From: Ziziphus jujuba | Taxonomy: Eukaryota > Streptophyta > Magnoliopsida > Rosales > Rhamnaceae | Direction: 5' to 3' | Length of the DNA stretch: 64,000 nt | Assembly: GCF_031755915.1 (NCBI RefSeq) | Contig: NC_083382.1 | Coordinates: forward strand, 3,658,001 to 3,722,000 | In this document: positions 24,691 to 40,730 of the stretch, in pieces | Position numbering within the stretch: the first letter of the stretch is position 1 | Layout: each line of letters begins with the position of its first letter | Position numbers and translations under genes: made by a program | The notes under the pieces: model-generated | Told to the model about the DNA's origin: nothing | What the model saw: only the letters and a program-made list of their open reading frames with translations | The model's database searches: none

Positions 24691-25059
24691 TATTTGCAGT
24701 ATTGTCAACCAAAAAGAGAAATTAGAAATACAAAAAAGAAAGATTGATCAAAATATTCAACATGGACTATTTTAGTACTGCAAATTAAACTAGAAACATG
24801 ATTTGTGTCACAAAAATAAGCAAAGGGCTCCAATATAATCCAGAGAGATAGAGCTCTTATACAATGACAATCATAAAAACAAGCACCAAATTAGAGTCAG
24901 GATTACATGACGAAAAAGAAAGGCAGAGAACAATACAACAATGTAAGAATAACAGCTTGCAGCCTTGGCTCATGTGTATCTCATCACTGTACAGAAAGAG
25001 AACAACAAGTTGGCCAAAAGTGCCATAGCCAGATCCAAAAACCAAGCAAACTAACCTTG
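24691..25059. other. 3' flank of the ZFP4-like gene
   Basis: Probably 3' UTR of the minus-strand zinc-finger gene plus spacer. It also holds the presumed right-hand boundary of the GEX1 duplication. No ORF is supported. Confidence 0.5.
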
Positions 25060-25842
25060 TCAAAGTTTCAGCGTAAGATCTGGTGTAGAGTCGTCTATGT
25101 CCGCAGTTGGTGTGACCTCTACAAAATTTAAGTTTGAACTACCGGTCAGTACAAAACCAGGTAGAGTATTGGTACTATTCGTCTCAGCAACCTGACGAAA
25201 ACTGCCAGGCCATAATAGTTCTGCCTCATCATCCTCCAAGAATATTGGTACACCAAGATAACCCTGTTCAAATCTTGCACTAGTTCTAATATCAGAAGGC
25301 CTAACCAGCGGTGCTATCCCATCGTGCACTGAAGAGTGCGCTTTGATTCCTAAGGACCTGAATGATGATCCATGAATAGGCAGAGATGCAAGCCCTGCAT
25401 ACTTCTCCGAGAAAATACTCATTCGCATAGCGCGTTTTGCTAGTGTCCTTTCTCTCTTATGTGCATTTTGGTGACCACCAAGTGCTTGAGAGCTGAAGAA
25501 TTTTCGCTGACAGTAATTGCATGAAAAAACTCTTGGTATGGCTGCTGCAGTGTTGTGGGATGATGGTTCATTGCTGCTCTCGCTTGTGCTTGACAACGAG
25601 AGTCCAATTGAGTCTCTTCCCCCGAAATCCTCATTATTGAATTGAAGAGTTAAGTCGAGGCAAACCTGCTCCAATCCTGGTTGAGCTGTTGTCAGATTTG
25701 CAAGATGGGAAGAATTAGTGAGGCTCTCATTGGATGATCCAGCAGATGTTTCTTGGATCGATACATTGGAAGCAACTTGGCTGCTGACATCAGAATCATT
25801 GGCTAAGGATGCCTCCACTTCAAGGTCAAAGGTTGCTTTCAT
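25060..25842 (-). CDS. ZFP4: C2H2 zinc-finger protein, ZFP4/ZFP1 family
   Basis: 260-residue protein of the plant single-C2H2 family with the QALGGH signature. The start is set at [13 protein letters not shown] (ATG 25840-25842), because the frame extends further upstream only without an ATG and family members start here. Landmarks: LDLTLQF (about 62-68), a Ser-rich stretch, one zinc finger [20 protein letters not shown] with NAHKRER (about 106-132), [31 protein letters not shown], and a C-terminal DLTLKL EAR repression motif. These match Arabidopsis ZFP4 in order and wording. Likely a nuclear transcriptional repressor; the family is linked to ABA and developmental responses. The coding exon is uninterrupted; introns lie in the 5' UTR (see 25843-29028). 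Confidence 0.93.
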   Translation of the reverse strand: MKATFDLEVEASLANDSDVSSQVASNVSIQETSAGSSNESLTNSSHLANLTTAQPGLEQVCLDLTLQFNNEDFGGRDSIGLSLSSTSESSNEPSSHNTAAAIPRVFSCNYCQRKFFSSQALGGHQNAHKRERTLAKRAMRMSIFSEKYAGLASLPIHGSSFRSLGIKAHSSVHDGIAPLVRPSDIRTSARFEQGYLGVPIFLEDDEAELLWPGSFRQVAETNSTNTLPGFVLTGSSNLNFVEVTPTADIDDSTPDLTLKL

Positions 25843-26006
25843 GATTTTTGGTCGTAGACTAATAAGTGAACTAATTATTAGACTGTTTGCATTTGAAACA
25901 GGAAACAAACAGATCCAACCAGGTTAATGGACGATAAGTGAAGACTATCCTGCAGTAATAGGAGCAAAGAACAATTGGCATGACAGAAATGGTTGTCCTG
26001 AAATAC
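25843..26006 (-). other. ZFP4-like gene, last 5' UTR segment and acceptor
   Basis: Minus-strand sequence before 26006 reads TTTTTTTCCTTCAG, a good polypyrimidine tract and AG acceptor, so the coding exon probably runs 26006-25060. A second possible acceptor (CAAATGCAAACAG) lies closer to the ATG. Confidence 0.55.
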
Positions 26007-26131
26007 CTGAAGGAAAAAAATGTAAAATGGAAGCACAAATTTGAACGGACAAATGTACTAAAGTCATTAGGAAGTTAAAAGAATTGAAAGAAAATATATA
26101 TGTTACTCATGAGCATTGATATTGTCATTAC

Positions 26132-26192
26132 CTCTAAGTAACACGTCAGCGATAAGTTAGAAGTATCCCAAGGCTCGTAACCTATGCTTTGC
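26132..26192 (-). other. ZFP4-like gene, inferred 61-bp 5' UTR exon
   Basis: On the minus strand an acceptor (ACGCAG) precedes 26192 and a donor (TTAGAG/GTAATG) follows 26132, leaving a 61-bp exon and a 125-bp intron before the coding exon. Inferred from splice signals only. Confidence 0.45.
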
Positions 26193-26662
26193 CTGCGTTT
26201 CATGTTAGTTTTAGCAAATTGTTTACGAACTAACATACAAATTCAAAGTATGCAGCAATCCAAAATGCTGTACTGCAAATTAGTTCAGCTGATCATCCAA
26301 TTGTATCTAAAGAATTTAATAAATTCAGTTGGCCAGATGAACAGCAACATAACTTAAATAAATTGGCATATAGAAGCTCGGAATCATAAAGAAGATATAA
26401 TTGGGATGAAGATGCACAAATCTAGGAAAAGCTAAAAACATGTAGGTTACCAAGATGAATTTGAGGAGGTATTGGAGAGGTTTAGCAGGCTTAAAGCTAA
26501 ACTTAAGAAGACTTCTTAAGCAGTATACTTCCAAACATCTTTGGAGCTATTCCTTATAACAGAGAATAAGGTAGAGTATTAAGTTCCATAAGAAAGTATA
26601 ATAGGGTATCTTATGTATGTAATGACATGTATGCAACTTCACCTAAATAAAACTGGTGTTGA

Positions 26663-26704
<42 letters not shown>

Positions 26705-28985
26705 AGTATCAATAAGAAACATTCGAATGCTATATTACCAGTATGGTTGACATAGTCTCTAATATGAAAATGAATATGTTTAGGGTAGATTGTCAGGATC
26801 TTGATAACGAAAGATACATGACTGCAATTGTTTTTAGCTCTAATTGCAGATTCAGTTATAAGAAGTAGGTCATGTGCTATTGCTTTCCATCACAGGAGAA
26901 GCATAATAAATTAGAAGCTATAATGACACCAAAGATTTCAACATGGCTGAAGGAATTGGTTGAAAACTTGGTTTTAAGACAATGTTATTTATTTAGCAAA
27001 TAATCAGGTTTACTATGCAAGAGCAAGACACGTAGCACAGCAAGTTGATTTCCTGGGCAGGGATATCTTTATATAAGGCAATTAATCTTTCGTTTGAGGA
27101 AAGGTATAAAAGACAAGTATATTTTAGAAATTTTAGTTGGAGTACGAAACTATTGTCTTGAGTTTGAGCCATAGAAACCTATGGTATTTGGAAAAAAGAC
27201 AGTAACTGTGTTGCTCACGATCGCATATATGGTATTTCCCATATTAAGAATGAAGAGTTTTTCCTTCTAAATTGGTAGTATGAGAAAAGCTCATGAATTA
27301 TAATTTTTGAACTTAGCATATTGGTAGAGCTTCAAAGAACTTGTGATCTCACAAATTTCCATTGACAGTGGATTTGGTCCCTCTTTCTTCCATAGAAATA
27401 GACAATTCCATTTCAAGTTTTTCTCCTATCATTTCTTGTAAAATCATTCTTGTGCGATAGTCCTTGTGTCTTCTTAAGTCCATTCATTGAAACCTTTTTT
27501 TTTTTTTTTTTTTTTTTTCCTCTTTTTATTTCTTATTTCTGGAGGAAGTGTATGTAGGTAAAGCAGGATTGTTCTCACAGTCACAGATAAACAGTTTCCT
27601 TTAAAAGGCATTAGACTCTGAATCTAATAGCTAGAGAACTTTGTAGGCAATTCCATTTTAAGTTTCTTTCTTTCTATCATTATATTGTTCTCACATATAT
27701 AAGTTCAATGAGTGTAAACGATAGAGAATCTTGTTACACAGTAACAAAAACTCCGTTAACAGGTGCTCAAGGATAAGAAAAAATATTAACAACAAACAGA
27801 TGAAGAATTTAGAGCAAAACACAAACTTGATACTTAACAGAAGGCAATCCATTAAACCAATACAAACACAAAAGGACAAAAGTTGCAGCCTTGAAAAAGA
27901 TACTAGGACGTAGAACAAATAAGGCCCCTAAATTGAGCAGGGACAGGAATAACATTAAGAAAATAAGACAGCTTAAAATCTTAAGCAGTTGAACAGCAGA
28001 GAAAGCTAGCATAAAAATACCATTTCAAAGATTCAACATCATAGTATCATGTTAGTTACCCTGTTTTAGAAATTTCAATTAAATAAAGATGAGAGCTGTT
28101 ATAACCATTTATAACCATGTATAACTTAAATACTCAAGTAACATATTAAGCAAGAGAGTAAGGTTTTTCTTAGGATAGAACTTTAATTAAGAATTAAAAT
28201 ATAAATTGAATATGAGAGTGTGTTACTATATAAGACATCAGCAAAGAACACTATAAAGCATGTTTAAGAAAAGGAACAAGCAAAGCATAAAGAAATGACA
28301 GTCTAATCTGTCATAAGTTACCAAGAAGAAGAATGCAATTTTACCTAACTATATCTCATTCAATCTCAAATAAACCAAAATTATCAAAAAACACTCATAA
28401 AATTGTGGAACTCTAGAAGTGAATAAATTTTAAGATCCATATATATAATTCTCACAATCTTGAAATTACTAGTTATTGGTCATGTAAGGGAGTGAAGGAA
28501 ATAAAGAAAAGACGAGAAAAATGACAAGCAAGACCTTGTCAAGAACTAGACCAGAAAACCAAGAAATTAAATACAGATAACTCATGCATAAACATAACAT
28601 TTTTCATCCTCATCTGCAATGAAAAATACATGAGAAATCCCATCTTAACCTTCATCATTTATACAAGAAAAGGACAAATTCATAAGCAGTATAAAATCAG
28701 AATTAATTAACCAAAAAATTCATTATTCAAGAGGAAGGATGAGGCATTCAACAAATTCACAGACAAAAATAGTGAAGCCCTGGTAGAAAATCCACAACCA
28801 TTGGAGTAGAAAGAAAAATTTTGATAATCACAAACCTCAAAAAAGCCACAGAAAAACCAAAACAAAGAAAACAAAATAGCACCAAAAAAGCAATAGAAAC
28901 AGATCATCAGAGAGACAGCTAGAAAGACAAACAAGAAAAGTTGGAAAGACAAACAAGAAAATAGATAGAAGAATATATAGCATAC
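26193..28985 (-). other. Probable long 5' UTR intron of the ZFP4-like gene
   Basis: AT-rich stretch with no supported ORF. It holds a (GT)19 microsatellite (26665-26702) and a T run near 27490. The intron call rests on a donor at 28984-28985 (CATCATG/GTATGC on the minus strand) and the acceptor at 26193-26195. Confidence 0.45.
26665..26702. repeat. (GT)19 microsatellite
   Basis: 38 bp of uninterrupted GT dinucleotides. Confidence 0.97.
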
Positions 28986-29028
28986 CATGATGAAGATCAA
29001 GAAGTGAAACTGGGTTCATAGGCTCCAT
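28986..29028 (-). promoter_or_regulatory. Upstream ORF start in the first ZFP4-like exon
   Basis: An ATG at 29026-29028 opens MEPMNPVSLLDLHH, then a splice donor. Joined to the 26192 exon it would read GKA and stop, giving a 17-codon uORF. A CT-rich (minus-strand) region at about 29170-29260 looks like 5' UTR or core promoter. Confidence 0.4.
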
Positions 29029-29263
29029 TCAAACTGCTTGTGAATTAGCAGACATAAGTTGGAAGTGAAGGGGTTAATTTGCTGATCATATTAGGGCTGT
29101 TAGCTATTATGATCATCCGAAGACAAAAACAGTTGTAGTAGTGTTTTTGAGGTTTGTTGGCAGAGAGAAACAAATGGAGGCAGGTAAGCTGAGCTGAAAA
29201 GAGAGAGAAAGAGAGAGAATGAGAAAGCAAGGGAGTTAGGAAAGAAAAGAAAGAGGATTAGTA

Positions 29264-30924
29264 CTAAAAAACAAAGAAAAAAGGGAAATGGACAAAGGGG
29301 AAGGGAGAGGGAGGTGGAGGGTATTTGATGTTTAATTATGGGAAAGCAAAGGTAAGAGAGCAAGGAAGGGAGTGGTGGGGTGGGGGGGACAATGGTGGGA
29401 CGTCAGAGAAGTCAGAGAAAAGGTGGTGTTTTTGTTGCGATAAATTTAACAAAAAATTAAAATAAATAAGGATATGTTTATATAAAATATATATGACACA
29501 ATAATTCATTCCCTCTCAAATTCTCTCCCAGCCAATCTATATATATACACATATATATATATATATATATACAAAATGCTTCTCTGTTTTTGTTCTCATT
29601 TTATTTTTTTGATATTTTTTTCTTTTTGGGGGGTGTCTTTTCCACATAGAAAACTAACTGCTTGTACATAGAACTTTCAATTACAAGTACTACATTGAAA
29701 GAGAAAGAGAGAGAGAGAGAGAGAGAGAAGGGGGGAAAGAGAAATTTAGTGACAGGAAAATAATATATAGATGGACAGAAATGTAAGTAACATATAGTAC
29801 AATAGTCGCTTATAAGATATATGATGAGACCCACAAAAGATTCTTTCTCTGTTTCACTCCCCACTTGTAAAGTGTCTTTGAGTTTGTTTCAGATAAGTCC
29901 ACAGTGCATGGGTCATGGTTTCATTCATCAGATTCACCGTCGCCTTTCCTTTTCCTCTGCACGTCCAACGTTACATATGTATAACGACGCTTTTTCATTC
30001 ATCATATCCAATAAAATAGCATAGCATATTTATATATACGGGCAACCAATAATGCCATCATAACCATATATTATATATCTTTTATATATATATATTATAT
30101 GATATTTATATAATTATAACAACTCCATCCCACTATGTATATAAATCAAAGAGTATAATGTTCTTTGCACTTATATATATATATATATGCATCATTTTGG
30201 ATTACAATTGTTAGCATTACATCATTATGTACTCATAAGCTAAATTTTATTTTATTTACCATAAAAAAAAAACTAAATTTTATTTTTGAGTTTTGTTTTA
30301 ATGAGGTTAATTTGTTAGGCTTTTTTCCACTCCTAATTACTTGAATCTACATTTTAGGAAAGAGATTGTTTGTCAACAAATTACAAGAATGCCCTTGTGA
30401 AGTATAACCTAACTCATTAACTCTAGTATACATTATAAAACACTTAAATCAAATCCCCCTCAAAGTGGGGATACGTATTTAATAGACCAAACTTGGAACA
30501 CAAAAAGATTTTTAAGTTTTTGTTTGCTCAAAGCTTTATGGTATATATGTTTCCAATCTGGTCTTCAAACTTAAAAACATATATGGAGTGACCATTAATA
30601 TTGTAGGAATATTAATAAAGTTTTGGCATTAATTATAAAAAGTTCATAGTGGTTGCATGCCTGAAAATAATGAATAGGGCAAAGGACTTCATAGAGACTT
30701 ATATGATGAGTGTTTTCTCCTTTTTACATATCCACTCGTTATTCATTTTTATGGTAGGGTGACAAGATGCTCACAACATTATTTTAAGATAAATATAACG
30801 TCAAAACACGCTAGTGTATAGTAATATATCATATAGATGAAGATCTTATATTATATCTCCTGGTTTTTAACTCCTGTCAATCAATAATTAAATCTCATCT
30901 TTTATAAAAAGTAATTCTTTTTCA
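29264..30924. other. Upstream region of the ZFP4-like gene; no gene seen
   Basis: Purine-rich on the plus strand to about 29400, then AT-rich. Contains (AT)n near 29550 and (GA)n at about 29705-29729. Presumed promoter side of the minus-strand gene. No coding support. Confidence 0.5.
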
Positions 30925-31615
30925 TGTAGCTTTTTTTTTATTATTTACTAAAATTTTTAAATAAAGTTGCAGTACATCAATGGTGAACTGAAAATAAGAT
31001 ATTTTATTTTGAAAACTTAATGACATATGAAATATTAATAAGAACATCTAGTAATGTCTGTTTGACCCAATTATGATATTAAAAAATAATATCTTTTTTT
31101 AGAAAAACTCTGGATCCTAAGGAGAGTTGAAGATGGTGCAACATCGAATCATGTTACATTACTCCAATCATAATATACTAACATATGAAATATGAATGGT
31201 AACATCTAATAATGTTTGTTTGATTCAATTATAATATTGAAAAATAAGATTTTTTTCTAGAAAAACTCTGGATCCCAAGGAGAATTAAAGATGGTGCAAC
31301 ATCGAATCATGTTACATTACTTCAATCATAATATACTAAAGGAGACATATAGTTCCTTTTTTTTTATTAATTTACTACATTTTTTAAATAAATTGGCAAT
31401 ATATCAATAGTGGATAAAAAAAAAGAAAAAAAAACATTTCATTTTGAAAAACATACTAACATATCAAATGTTATTGGTGATATCTAATAATGTCTGCTTA
31501 ACCCAATCTTGATAGTGAAGGATGAGACATTTTCTCCTAAAACTCTGAATCTAAAGAAGAGTTGAAGATGGTGTAACATCGAATCTTGTTACGTTACTTC
31601 AAATGGAATCTAATT
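30925..31615. repeat. Compound tandem repeat, order A-B-B-A-B
   Basis: Block B (about 157 bp) occurs at about 31021-31179, 31180-31336 and 31449-31610. Each ends with AAGATGGTG-AACATCGAATC and TGTTAC-TTACT. Block A (about 100 bp, with a T-run, TTTTTAAATAAA and ACATCAATGGTG/ATATCAATAGTG) precedes the first and third B at about 30925-31020 and 31345-31448. The first two B units are the most alike. Confidence 0.8.

Positions 31616-34549
<2,934 letters not shown>

Positions 34550-34614
<65 letters not shown>
34550..34614. repeat. (GA)32 microsatellite
   Basis: 65 bp of uninterrupted GA dinucleotides. Confidence 0.97.
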
Positions 34615-34616
<2 letters not shown>

Positions 34617-37490
34617 TATTTTTATAAACCTGAATCCTACGCTTGCTTTCCTTTTGAATTTATTTTTATGGATGTGGATTCTTTTCTTTTTTCTTTTTTC
34701 TTTTTTTCAGTATTTGTGAGTGCTTATTGTTTTTTAGCACTTGGATATAGATTAAATAATGTAAATTGAGTTTAATTATGTTATTTTATTTTATTTTATT
34801 TCATGAAATGGTGTTATATTATCTATTGGATTGTTAATCAACTGTTGGGACTGAAAAAAATGCTTAGTCAATGATGGAAAGAAACAAGCATAAGATCCTA
34901 CTTCTATTTTATATTAATTGTGGGATTAGTTTCACAAGATTCTTGCTTTATAAGCCACTGATGAAAAATTTCAATGAGAAATCTTGACCCGGATTGGGTT
35001 TGTCACTTTGTCTATTCATGGACATATAGTCATTGATAAAGACCAATATTTTTTTTCGGGACCAAAAAAAAAAAATGAAAAAGCAATATTTTTGTTCCAA
35101 TTTTAGACCATATTTTATATATATACACACACACACATGATTATGCAATGTTCCAAATGTAATTATACATGCGTGAAGAAAAACAATTCTCCAATCTGCA
35201 TGGTCTCCAAAAGTGGGCAGAATTTGATATTATGCAAAGGTGAACACAATCCAAAAGTTCCACATCCTAAGAAAGAAAAATGCTGTATAGCCTAATTTGT
35301 GAAAATTTATGGGTTAGAGTTGACACCATTGAGGAACTGACATGTAAATGGGAGGGAACCATACACTACAAAAGTGGCCATACTTAACTGGTGTGCTAGC
35401 TCAACTATAAAAAGTAAAGGAATATTAACTCAAACTAAAAATCTACACCCATAGTCACTCCAATATATTAAAAGGACTATCATATTCTCCACTTCTTCAT
35501 AAAACTATTTCAGTCAGTGTGATATTAAAAAGTTGGAGGATTAGAACTCAATTTTCTATATATTAAACAATAATTTTGTCATTAAACTCTTCTAAAATGA
35601 TAAAATAAAATATAATTGGATATACATTTAATCAAAATCAACAAAAACCTGGATGGTTGATAAGAAAAAAAATCACATATAACATCTTTATGTAAATTAA
35701 TTAACTAAAATAAAATATTCGAAAATATTAAAATAAAAAGAAAAAATAATGAAAATGAAAGCATCTTTGTGCCCGTTTGCGCTTTTGCTTTTCAAATATT
35801 GAATGCGGTAACCGCATCAGCTATATTATTTAACCAAATTAAGAATTTGGTCTTATTTTAAAAGGAGGTTTGTAGAATTAATATGAATATAATGATCCAA
35901 CCGGAGCACTGAAGGAAAAAATAAAAAATAAAATCATTACAGGACAAGACAATGAGCACCATATGTATATTTATATATATTATAAAGCATGGAGGCTCCC
36001 ACAGTTTTGTATTTTCTTTTTTTTTATTTGAAGTACTTGACAATATGGGTTTTTCACGTAAATTATTCTTTTTCTTTTTTCTTTTTTTTTTTTAAGTAAT
36101 TTAGTAGTATTATGCCTTGAAACTTGCAATAATTTGATCTTTTTTTATTTTTGAAAATATTAAATTAGAGTGTGAGATTTTCTAAAGAAATATCGATTGT
36201 CCAAACTAGAACTGGGTATTAAGCATGCCAAATATGACTTGGATTGATTAGTCCTATTAAAAGAATTAAAGAATATGTGTATGTGTGGCTTTGATGGTTA
36301 AATAGAGTTAGGAAGATGCTAATGGTTTTGTGTTCAGTTTTCAGTTTGGAATAAAGCGATAAGTTGAAAGGCAAACTTGCAAGTTGCAGCCTAGACATGG
36401 TTACACTTTTCAACAGAGAGTATTATTGCATGATGAATTACAATTAAAAGATTCAAATTTGTAATTATAATGATGTAGATGTTTAGAGGTTTATCTCCAT
36501 CAAAGAAATGAAATTACTTATCTCTTGCATTTTTATAAAGGAATTAGCATTCCAATAAAAAAACATGCGGGGTATTGGTGTAGCTAATCCTAATAGTATA
36601 GTTTTAACATTTTTTTTCTCCCATTTGGATTTCTGTAAATCAAATATTGGTTCCCATATTTATTTTTTAGGTAAATTTCAAACAACCGGTCCATATATCT
36701 GTTTTGCATTTTATTTATTTATTTATTTATTTATATATACAAAATACACTTATATTTTAGAAATTGTATTTATTTTTGTAACAATCCTATAACACAATCT
36801 TAACTATACTTAATATTAACTAATCATATCAAATCATGTTCCTAAATCCCTGACCATCCCCCCCCGGCCCAAAAAAGAGTCATAATTGGGCCTTCAACTG
36901 AATGGGCCATTGTTTTGATCGAGAACACTGTTATAATAGGCATTTTACTCATAAATATATCATGTATAACCTAACTAAAATTTAACTTTGCTCATAAATA
37001 TATATATTAAAAAAAGAACTTATATTTCTAAGTATTTTTTAAAATAAAATATTAAGCTTAATAATTTTATATAAAAGATTTGTAAGATGTAGCTTACCGT
37101 TAAAAATTTTTACCAATTGTAAATGAAAATTAATAAAATGAAATATACAATTTGGGCCTTCAAAATCTAGGGGCCCTGGAACTTATTGGGCTATGGTATA
37201 AATCTAGCCCGAGAAATGAAATAAAATAAATTTAAAATAAAAGAAATTAACCTTTCTTTTATTATTATTTAAAAATAATAAAATTAAAAATTAAAAAAAA
37301 AACTTAAAAAAAAAACTAAAACCTAGAAAGCTAAAGAACTTAAAAAAAAAAAGAAAAAAAGAAAAAAACTAAAAGAAAGGCAAAAGCAAAGAAAAAAAGA
37401 AAAAGGCTAAAAACCTAAAACCTATAGACCTAAAAAACCTAAAAAACCTTCAAAAAAATAAAAATAAAAATAAAAATTAACTTCGAAAAC

Positions 37491-37524
<34 letters not shown>

Positions 37525-37624
37525 ACAACAGCTAGAAAAACTAGAAAACTAGGAAACAAAAAAAAATTTATAAAAAAAAAAAAAAAAAAAAAAGGGCAAA
37601 TCAAAGTGGATCTCCTTCCTGAAC
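34615..37624. other. Gene-free AT-rich stretch ending in an A-rich tract
   Basis: No ORF with recognisable content. From about 37230 to 37595 the plus strand is strongly A-rich, with scattered ACCTA words and two poly(A) runs of more than 20 bases, directly before the resistance-gene relic. The origin of this tract is unknown. Confidence 0.4.
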
Positions 37625-40600
37625 AAAATTCTTGGAAGTTGTTTAATTAAGAAGAGCATTGGGCACAATGGTATTCTTTCACCTCAAATTGTAGGAATTC
37701 CAAAGTCTCCGCAAAAGAATGTGCAAGTTTGTCATTTGCGATAATTGTGGAAGCGAGAAGCATGGGGTAGATGACATGCACGAGTGGAGTGATGCTTTGG
37801 AGAAAATGAAATAATCAGATGAATTAATGAAGGGCAAGATGATGTTGAATTTGGTAAGGTATTTCAAATATTGAAACATAGCTACGACAAGTTAAAACTC
37901 AACTGTGTGCAAAACTGTTTGTTATACTGCTCGTTACACCCAGAAGACTTCTGAATTGCGAGGAAAGATTTTATGAGAGAGATTTATTGAATGACAGGCT
38001 TACCAATAAAATGAAGAGTAGAGAGGCAAGAGTTTAACAGAGGCCATACAATATTGAATAAAGTTGTAAATTCTTGCATAGTGGAAGGTAATGAGGAATA
38101 TATGAAAATGCATGCTTTGGTAAGAGACATGGCCGTCCAAATTGCAAGTATGAGTATCTCCAATTTTGGTAAAATCTGGGGCTATAGATATACCAGAAGA
38201 TGAAGAGTGGACTGAGAATCTATTCAGGGTGTCTTTGTTGTGCAGCTTAATATCGAAAATTCCTCCAACTACATCACCAAAATGTCCTATACTTTCCACA
38301 CTGTTACTATGTAACAACTTCAATCTACCTAGCATTCCAGATTGTTTTTTTACACATTTGAAGTGTCCCTCTTGTCATGATCCCCCAATTACAGAAATCG
38401 AATATTTACTAGATTCTGTCTACTAACTTTAAGGGTCTCACCGCCTTGTTGCTTCAATTTGTTCCAAAATTGAGTTTTTTATGTAATCCGTAGAAAATCT
38501 CAAGGCTTTAAGAAGGTTGAACCTTATGGCGTCAGGAATAAGTAACGCCCCGAGGCACTGAGACATTGGTCAACCACAGATACTTTCAATCTTGAAGTGA
38601 GCACTCTAGTAATGGTGCCTGAAGGTATTTTATCAAAACTATATGGACTTCGATACCTTGTACTTCACGAGTTCATGAGCTCTAGATCACAATTAAGAAG
38701 AGTGGAGATTGCAAGCTTGACAAAACTGGAAACTATGCAGGTGCATTTTTATGACATCAACGACATAAGTACATATGTGAGATCCTTGGAGGATCAAACC
38801 CCAGTTGCTTACTTACTTGTAGGGGGAAATGTTAGGAAGATGTACCATAATATGCTTTTCAATCGAAATGTGAATGTGATATAAATGCCCATGCGCAATA
38901 TAATTAAAAAAAGTGATATTGGAGATTACTCACTTGTGCTCCCTATAGGCACCCATTTCCAAGTGATTGAAGGGAGCTATAGTGTAATAGGAACAAGTTT
39001 ATGTGAAGTTGTCTCATTAAAGAACACAACGGACTTGTAAAGACTTCGGATTGGTGAGTGCAATGGGATGAAGCACTTGCTTTGTTCTTCCTGTTGCAAT
39101 ATTCCTGCTTTCCAAGCTCTTAAATCGCTATATCTTATGGATATGTGCAGCTTAAAATGACATAATTTGATACGAATCTAGGATAATCTGCGTCAAAACC
39201 TGTATTATATTACCCTGGATCTAAGTATGTTCAAATTCTAATAGTGACCTTAACCTCTAACCAACCTATGATTAAAAACTTTGGTATATTAAAGACGCCA
39301 CAGGTGATGGATATCCTATTTATAAGTTAAAACTAAAACACTCACTCTTTAATGATGTTTTAGGTGTTCAAAAGAGCAAAGAGAAATTCAATCTCATAAA
39401 ATAAATTCTGAATATTATTAATGGTGTGTTCTTCCTAAAAAACAAACTTTTTTATAGCCTAAAAGAAAACAAAATAAAACCCTAAAAGCTAAAGGAAAAA
39501 CCGGCCAATAGAATTGGGAAACTAAGCATAGCCGAATTTTCTCTCTCATTTCTTAAAATAATTTGGATTAATTAATTCCTTTATTTTGAATTAGAAATTA
39601 ATTAATTTACAATAAAAATAATAAATAATAACTTTTCTAAACTTATTTGTCCAACAAATAAATACATAAAAAACCAAAAAATAAAGGTAATTTTCTAAAA
39701 CAAAAAGTTGAAACCAAATTAGAAAATTAAAATACTATTTTTTTGACTAAGTTGACTTTGACAAATTTAAGTTCTAAATCAGCTTCCACATGCTTTGTAG
39801 GATGCCAAATAGATTGATCATGAAGTCCCACACGTCGCCCTTGCTTGGAGGAAAAAGAAAAAGCCAACTCAGCAAAATACAGTAAAATTGGCCAAATTGT
39901 CATGTTATGCGCACAACCCCTTTTTGGATGCCTTTGAAGCTGCCTTAACTTGATTCCATGACCTCTTAGATATATGTATTGAATCCATGAAGCATTAGAA
40001 CCATTTCATGCTGTCCGGACTCCATAAATGCCCCAAAACCTTTAGCCGGGTTCATATCGACTTCCACCACTTGTATGTTCAAAACAGGTCTTGGATCTTC
40101 GGATATGGATAAGCCCTCTTGAGAATGAATTACTCCCTGGATAAAGGCAGCAATGTTGTCCCTAAACCTCCTAGCTTGAACCCTAATGATCGGTCTGATT
40201 TTTATTCATATTGGATCAGCACCCCAGTAGGTTGTCAGTTGTGCGGGTTTGGACGGATTCGTATCATGACTGGTAGTGGCAGAGGTGTATCATCATCAAC
40301 ATTTCCTACTTCAAATTTTTTATCCTTCTCAAAGAATTTCATATAGAAGGGTGTACAAACATGAGTAAGGTTATTCCAGCCTGCATTGGTTCTTAATCTC
40401 CAAAACCTGGAATCCTTACACGTTGAATCATGTGATTGGATGGTGGAAATAATAGCAGAAGAAGAAACATTAGCATCCTTTGACAGTGAAGGCCAAGAAG
40501 CAACAACTACTGCTTATGCTACCACCATAACCATTCTTCCCAAATGAACTAATTTGTGTTTTTGTGCAGATTATCAGAATTGAAGAGCATTTGCAACAAC

Positions 40601-40730
40601 AATGAAAAGTGGTGCTTCATAGTCATATTTTGAACTTGTAACTATATTGTTTTGTCCTAAGATGAAGATGATTCCTCCACTTTATCCAACCGGTCATTTT
40701 CGTTTTTAGATGTGTGGACTTAAATTTTGG
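37625..40730 (+). pseudogene. CC-NB-LRR (CNL) disease-resistance gene relic
   Basis: Fragments of a CNL protein of the RPS2/At4g27190 type in shifting frames. About 37630-37800: NB-ARC GLPLA region (AKECASLSFAII) and MRGVDDMHEW-like text. About 37800-38030: ARC2 with several stops. About 38107-38150: MHALVRDMAVQIAS, the MHD-region motif. About 38165-38880: leucine-rich repeats (SGAIDIPEDEEWTENLFRVS; GILSKLYGLRYLVLHEF). About 39045-39160: LRR text (LRIGECNGMKHLLCSSCCN). About 40240-40720: C-terminal LRR (LQNLESLHVESCDWMVEIIA). About 1 kb between 39170 and 40240 does not fit the gene and may be an insertion. The coiled coil and P-loop are absent. Not functional. Confidence 0.85.

Noticed and set aside
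25843..25908. N-terminal extension of the zinc-finger frame
   Set aside because: It opens with TTG, not ATG, and lies in the inferred 5' UTR; family members start at the [12 protein letters not shown] position.
37230..37600. Possible interstitial telomere-like repeat (AACCTA words)
   Set aside because: Words are irregular and mostly lack the CCC of the plant telomere repeat; more likely A-rich low-complexity DNA.
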